DNA from: Panopea generosa
Taxonomy: Eukaryota > Mollusca > Bivalvia > Adapedonta > Hiatellidae
Direction: 5' to 3'
Assembly: GCA_029582155.1 (NCBI GenBank)
Contig: CM055898.1
Location: 26,853,245 to 26,917,244 of the forward strand
Length of the DNA stretch: 64,000 bases
Of this stretch, positions 40,601 to 46,600 are shown in pieces. The first letter of the stretch is position 1, and each line of letters starts with the position of its first letter. A model generated the notes under the pieces. The model was not told the origin of the DNA. It was given only the letters and a program-made list of their open reading frames with translations, and did not search any database. A program made the translations under genes and the position numbers.

Positions 40601-43600
40601 TGGCGGTTGCCGCTCTCACAATAAGCTATGAAAGGGAACAATATATAGACTTCACAAAACCATTCCTAAATCTGGGCATAAGCATTCTCTTCAAAGTGCC
40701 AAGACGAGAAAAACCTGGATTATTTTCTTTTATGAATCCTCTGGCAATTGAAATATGGATATACGTTGTGGCTGCCTATTTCATTGTGAGTTTAACAATA
40801 TTCATATTAGCGCGTTTTAGTCCTTACGAGTGGTATAACCCCCATCCGTGTAACCCGGAAACAGACACTGTGGAGAACTCGTTCACATTGTCCAATAGTT
40901 TTTGGTTTTGTGTTGGAACGTTAATGCAACAAGGTTCAGATATAAACCCAAGGGCTGTGTCAACAAGAATTGTGGGAAGTACGTGGTGGTTGTTCACACT
41001 CATTATCATATCATCATACACAGCCAACTTGGCAGCTTTTTTGACTGTAGAGCGAATGGTGTCGCCAATTGAAAGTGCAGAGGATCTCGCAAAGCAAACA
41101 GACATATCATACGGAACCCTTGAGGGTGGTTCTACAATGTCATTTTTTCGCGTAAGTATAGCATTACAGAATTATAGAACTTCCGACATGTTTGAATGAT
41201 ACTATTTTAAAGATTTGATTATATTTTAGAAATTGATAATATGGTCGCTGATTCTGATGCTTTGTTTTCCGGTAATGACAAATGCGATAATAGTCACTGT
41301 CAGAAATCGATCCTGCAAATGGGAAGTGGTGGTGCAACGGTACTGAGTAAGTGACCGCCCACTACGTGACAGCACTGATGTCTCGGCATTAATCAGAAAT
41401 TCAGTAAAACAATTGACTTTCGTACAATGACATGAACACCTTTGAAATAGGACAAAATATTGATTTATTGTCAAGCATCCGTGAAATGGACATCCTACCC
41501 AGAAATGAGCTGTTTTATTATGTACTTAATCATTGAACTTGAATACGTATTATGATAGGTGTTCATACAACAATAAACGTCTCTCAAACTTCCATAATAT
41601 ATATAACTGTAAAATAGTTTTCAGACAGTTTGATGACAAATGTATTAAAATGAAGAGCTAAATATAATTTCCATTATAAAAGTGTGATTGTTTGTTATTT
41701 TCGTTTTCATACCAGGATTCAAGTATAGAAACGTATCAAAGAATGTGGAATTTTATGGAAAGCAAAGACCCCAGTCCGTTCACAAAGGACGCGCAAGAAG
41801 GGGTTGCTCGCGTCGTGGCGGGAGATTATGCATACTTGATGGAATCCACTTCCTTGGAATACATTACACAAAGAAATTGTAAACTAATGCAGATTGGTGG
41901 CCTTCTAGATTCTAAAGGATATGGTATAGCCACGCCGATGGGTACGTTTCTTAAAAATGTTCTGTCCAATTGTTATGCTATTTGTAGGATTTGTCTAGAC
42001 TGATATAATGAATATATGAAATTTAAATAGATAGCAGATTGCTTGACATAGATTTTATAGTGCAAACCCCATCGTGGCAAAGGGAAAGTACCATTTCAAT
42101 AGGAATTCAACTTGTTTATAAAAATTAGTCACTTCGATTCGCTTCGAGCATACGTATAAACAAGACAAATATATGATTTATAAAAATGCATAATACAATC
42201 TAAGAGTTTAAATCAAAATATACGTAAATATATATTTTCGAACGAGCAAACGAAGAACAGACGGACAAGCATGAACGAGCAAATAAAATTTTAATAAATG
42301 AAATGATAAAATGAAATGTTGAATACAAGAATGATTGACTGAATGAATGAATGAATGAATGAATGAATGAATGAATGAATGAATGAATGAATGAATGAAT
42401 GAATGAATGAATGAATATGAATTTTGAATCTTTTCTGATAATAGTGTACGTATGTAACTAACTGCTTTTTTTTCAAAATAAACACATATGGGTCATAATC
42501 AAGGCTCATAATCAAAAAATAAATTAATCTCATTAAAATCAGATCAACTTTAACTTCAATACTCAACGCACAGTAGATCTGACGGCCAAGCAAGGTCACC
42601 TCAGATTGACCTTTCCGCCAACCAATCAGAGACTTGTTTTAAAGATTTTGAAAGTGATTATTTATACAACATATGACGATCACTATCGCCGAATTCAGTT
42701 GTTCCGGTTTAATACTGGTTTTAAAATTACCCAAAGCATCTATCAACGCAATACACATCTCAAAAAATCAAAATCTCATACACATACATGTATTATTGAT
42801 GTTGTTGTTGTCAGAGTTTATCAAATAGTACTAAATTAAGAGTATTAATTTTTTTCAAAATATTCTGGAATATGGGATATTTTGTAAATATGAGAGCGCC
42901 AACCAAATAGTATCGAATTGGGCGAAATGGGTTGTGCTTTCTTCTTATTTCTGGTTATTTCTTGTTATTTATTTTGACGGCTTTATTATAAAACTGTTTT
43001 TTTTTTTCATTTATTAAACAGATTCGCCGTTAAAAGACAAATTATCCATGGCTGTCTTAAATTTGCAAGAAGATGGGAAAATCCAAATGTTATATAACAA
43101 ATGGTGGAAAAGTTCATCACAATGTGTGAAAGACGAAAAATCTGATTCCAAAGCAAACGCCTTGGGTGTGGAAAATGTTGGGGGTATTTTTGTAGTGCTT
43201 CTTGGAGGACTTACTGTGGCGATTCTAGTTGCACTGCTCGAGTTTGTCTGGAATTCCAAGACAAATGCAACGACGGACAAGGTGTGTTTCCATATATCGA
43301 TTTTTTATAAAATCTGTTAGTAATTTTTATTTAAGGATTAAAAGCTGAGTTTTGAATATTCATCATCAGGTAATGTAAAACATAAGACCAGTTTATTGTT
43401 CGTGAAGCCTGAAGGGCTTCTCGGCAACACCAAACTTGCCTTTTGTTTTTAACTACCCGATGGAAATTTTAAATTTGGCTTTTAATTCTTATATTAACAG
43501 TACATTTTCCAACTATTTTAGATAAAACTATTACGGTATTTTTGCCGTTTTGATATTTAAAAAGCAAATTAAATGCATTAAACCGCAATGCCAATGTCAT

Positions 43601-46600
43601 GAATGTAACGTCGACGTTGTCAACATATTTAATACGTACGCGCATTCTTCATGTGAACATAACGGCACCAAGACGTCTTACCAGCAAAACAAAATCGTGC
43701 ATCCAATGAAAATGCAAACTGGTCCTTTTTAGTTTCACCTAGCTGCAAAAGTCTTTCATTGGGAAATGGACTGCAGTTGGTCTATATAATTCATTTAGGC
43801 CAACATGCAGTACAAATGTAAATATTGATCATAATGATATAATGAAACTATTGCGAAATGTATTATTCTTAAGGTGTGTTGTCGTACACGATAAGTTAAA
43901 ATGTTAACTAAATTAAATTGCCTAGTTTGTATATCAAACCAATAAATAGAAAATATATGTCCAAAAAACGCTGTTATATTTGAATAACACAGCCAACCGC
44001 AACAGCATCAATGTTATCAATATATATAATTCAAAGCAATACCTATGTACTTAAGCAAGACACTTTATCCATATATACTTAGTACTGGTTTACTCAAGAA
44101 GACTTCGAGCGTGATTTGTCTAAGTTATAACAATCGAAGTAAAATGAATACTAAGCAATTGCGCATGTTAACCCATACGTATGATGACATTTGTTCTTAC
44201 CTGAGTTAGCTTAACACGGGAGCGTTCAAATATGATACTTCAGATAATACATAGCGAATTTCATTGAGATTTTATTCCCTCAAAATATTCACCCCAACTG
44301 AATCTCCTAAACGTTAAATACCTTTTCACATTCTGTCCTATGTATAATGTGCAGACACTGGAATATTGAAGATCCAAGATGTTTCTGTTGCACAAATTTT
44401 GGTCCAGATAGTTACTTTTTAAGTCCAAATAACACAATGAATGCACAAGGAGCAAGGTCAGGAATACGATGTATACGTTTTTATGAAAGGTGGGGGAGTT
44501 CAACAGTATTTCCTGTTTTAAATAGTTCATGAAAACTTTGGCTCTGTGAAATGTTTTTCATAAAGCAAACGCACATTGCGAAGATCTGTGACAGGATGAC
44601 GTTTAATGATTTTTTTTTTCATTTTGTTAGTTACCGTCGTTTGTAGAACAACTACGCATTAACATCTTTGAACATAGGTTCTACAACTCGGTTTATAAAG
44701 AATGTGACATACGTGACCTTTCCGCACAGATGTTTCGTTTTGCAATACAATGTCATTTGTCATTACGTTTCATCCATATATCGCTGTCTCGAAATGTCAA
44801 CCTGTGTTACTTCCCCAGTTACAATATTTGCAAAAAGTCGTGTGTCATATTTGGGGAACTGTTGCAAAGTAATACATGTAGGTACATATGCGTGGATTTC
44901 CACCTGAACCCAATGCATATTAAGACAGAGGAGCGCCCAGTTACATTTATACTTGAACGCCCCTAGTAGTAAGACATCTTAATTCAAAGTTTAAGTATGT
45001 ATACTAAATCGGCAACCTTTAACCATTTTGAGGGTCATTGTATTCAAAATTATCCAAAATGTGTTAAAGATCGTCATTCGAATAGAGTTTGTTTTTATTA
45101 GTAACTTATTAGAAAAATTATTTACATGAAAACAAAAATATATTACTTAATAGTAATTTTAATAACTATGAGTTATTGTTCATGTTCAATGTTTTAAAAA
45201 TAGACATGTCAACTTGTTGCTATTAGTTACGACACCACAGCGTGGTTTAGTTGTAGAGCGTCCGCCTCGCATGCGGAAGGTCGTGGGCGGGTTTTACCAA
45301 AAACACTTAAAATGGTGCTAGAAGCTTCCTTGCTTGATGATCAGCATAAAGAGTATAGTACTAGGTCTGGTTTACACGAGATCAGTATAATGTGACTTGG
45401 TTGGGCATCACATTATAGGTGTCTACGGCATGATTCTCCAGTGTGACAGCGTTCAGGATACTGTCACAAGTAGATAACGTTGAGTTAGGAATCAAACATT
45501 GATGAATGCGACGCTAAACCCCCTACAGCAAATACATCAATATATTATTTTTATATTAGTCTTTAAAGTTTGCAGAAACGTTAACTGACCAATCAAGCAA
45601 CTTCGTTTAGCCAGAATAATCAGCATAATTTAGATAAAATGGTTTCGAAAATATGGAATGGAGCAGTGGTGTACTAATTTCGAGCGGCAAGAAAAACTTG
45701 AGCAGAGCCTAAATTTCAGTGTCGTATCTTCTATGTGGCAATGGCTCAAAAGAATTCGAACGTGCAATACTATGTGTAAAACTATGGCAGTAAAAACTAT
45801 TCTAATTCCAAAATCGTTTTCAAACCAAACGAACATTTTACTAGGCATAAAACAGCACTTGCGTGTTTACAGCAAATAAAACATTCACAATGAAATGGTA
45901 CTACGGTGATAGAAATACATTTAAAGTTATAGCTTTACACACTGTCTCACTGTATTCGAGTACTGTTGTTTTTAAAGCATTGCTTTGGCAATCGCCAATG
46001 AGTATAAATAATCATTTTAAGTCTATAACGTTACCATTTGAAACACTCTAAACTATGGGGAATAGAGAATATATAATTTAAAAAGTGTTAAAATAAAAAA
46101 GACTTAGCATGAAATCAAGCTATATCAGTATTTTCTTTGACGTAACAACATATATTGACTGCTAAATTATGTTTGGCATTTTTCGTAAGAATTCTTATCC
46201 AAAACGACCTATCAAAACACGTTTATCAAGAAATAAAATATATCTATTAATCTACCAGTGTTCAAAAATTAAAGTATTTTTATGTCCTACTTACGTGTGT
46301 ACTTATTAACGTGTTTAGTATTTAAGCATTACGAAATGAAAAAAATATATTAAATTATTCTTCCTTCCTTAATTCCATTGTTGTTGTTACTAAACATAGT
46401 GCCTTTCTGTCGAGTTTTTCTCTAAAATATTTCTTGTAATTGCTGCATTTTTGGTCTCATTGTTTAATCGAAAGTTGTGTTTTTTACGATAGCTGCTGAC
46501 AAAATATGTTCGTAATTTTTACGATACACTGCTATTTACAGATGCATGATTGCAATTTGATTTGAAATGAAAATGCATCGTAGAACGTTCGTAATATATA

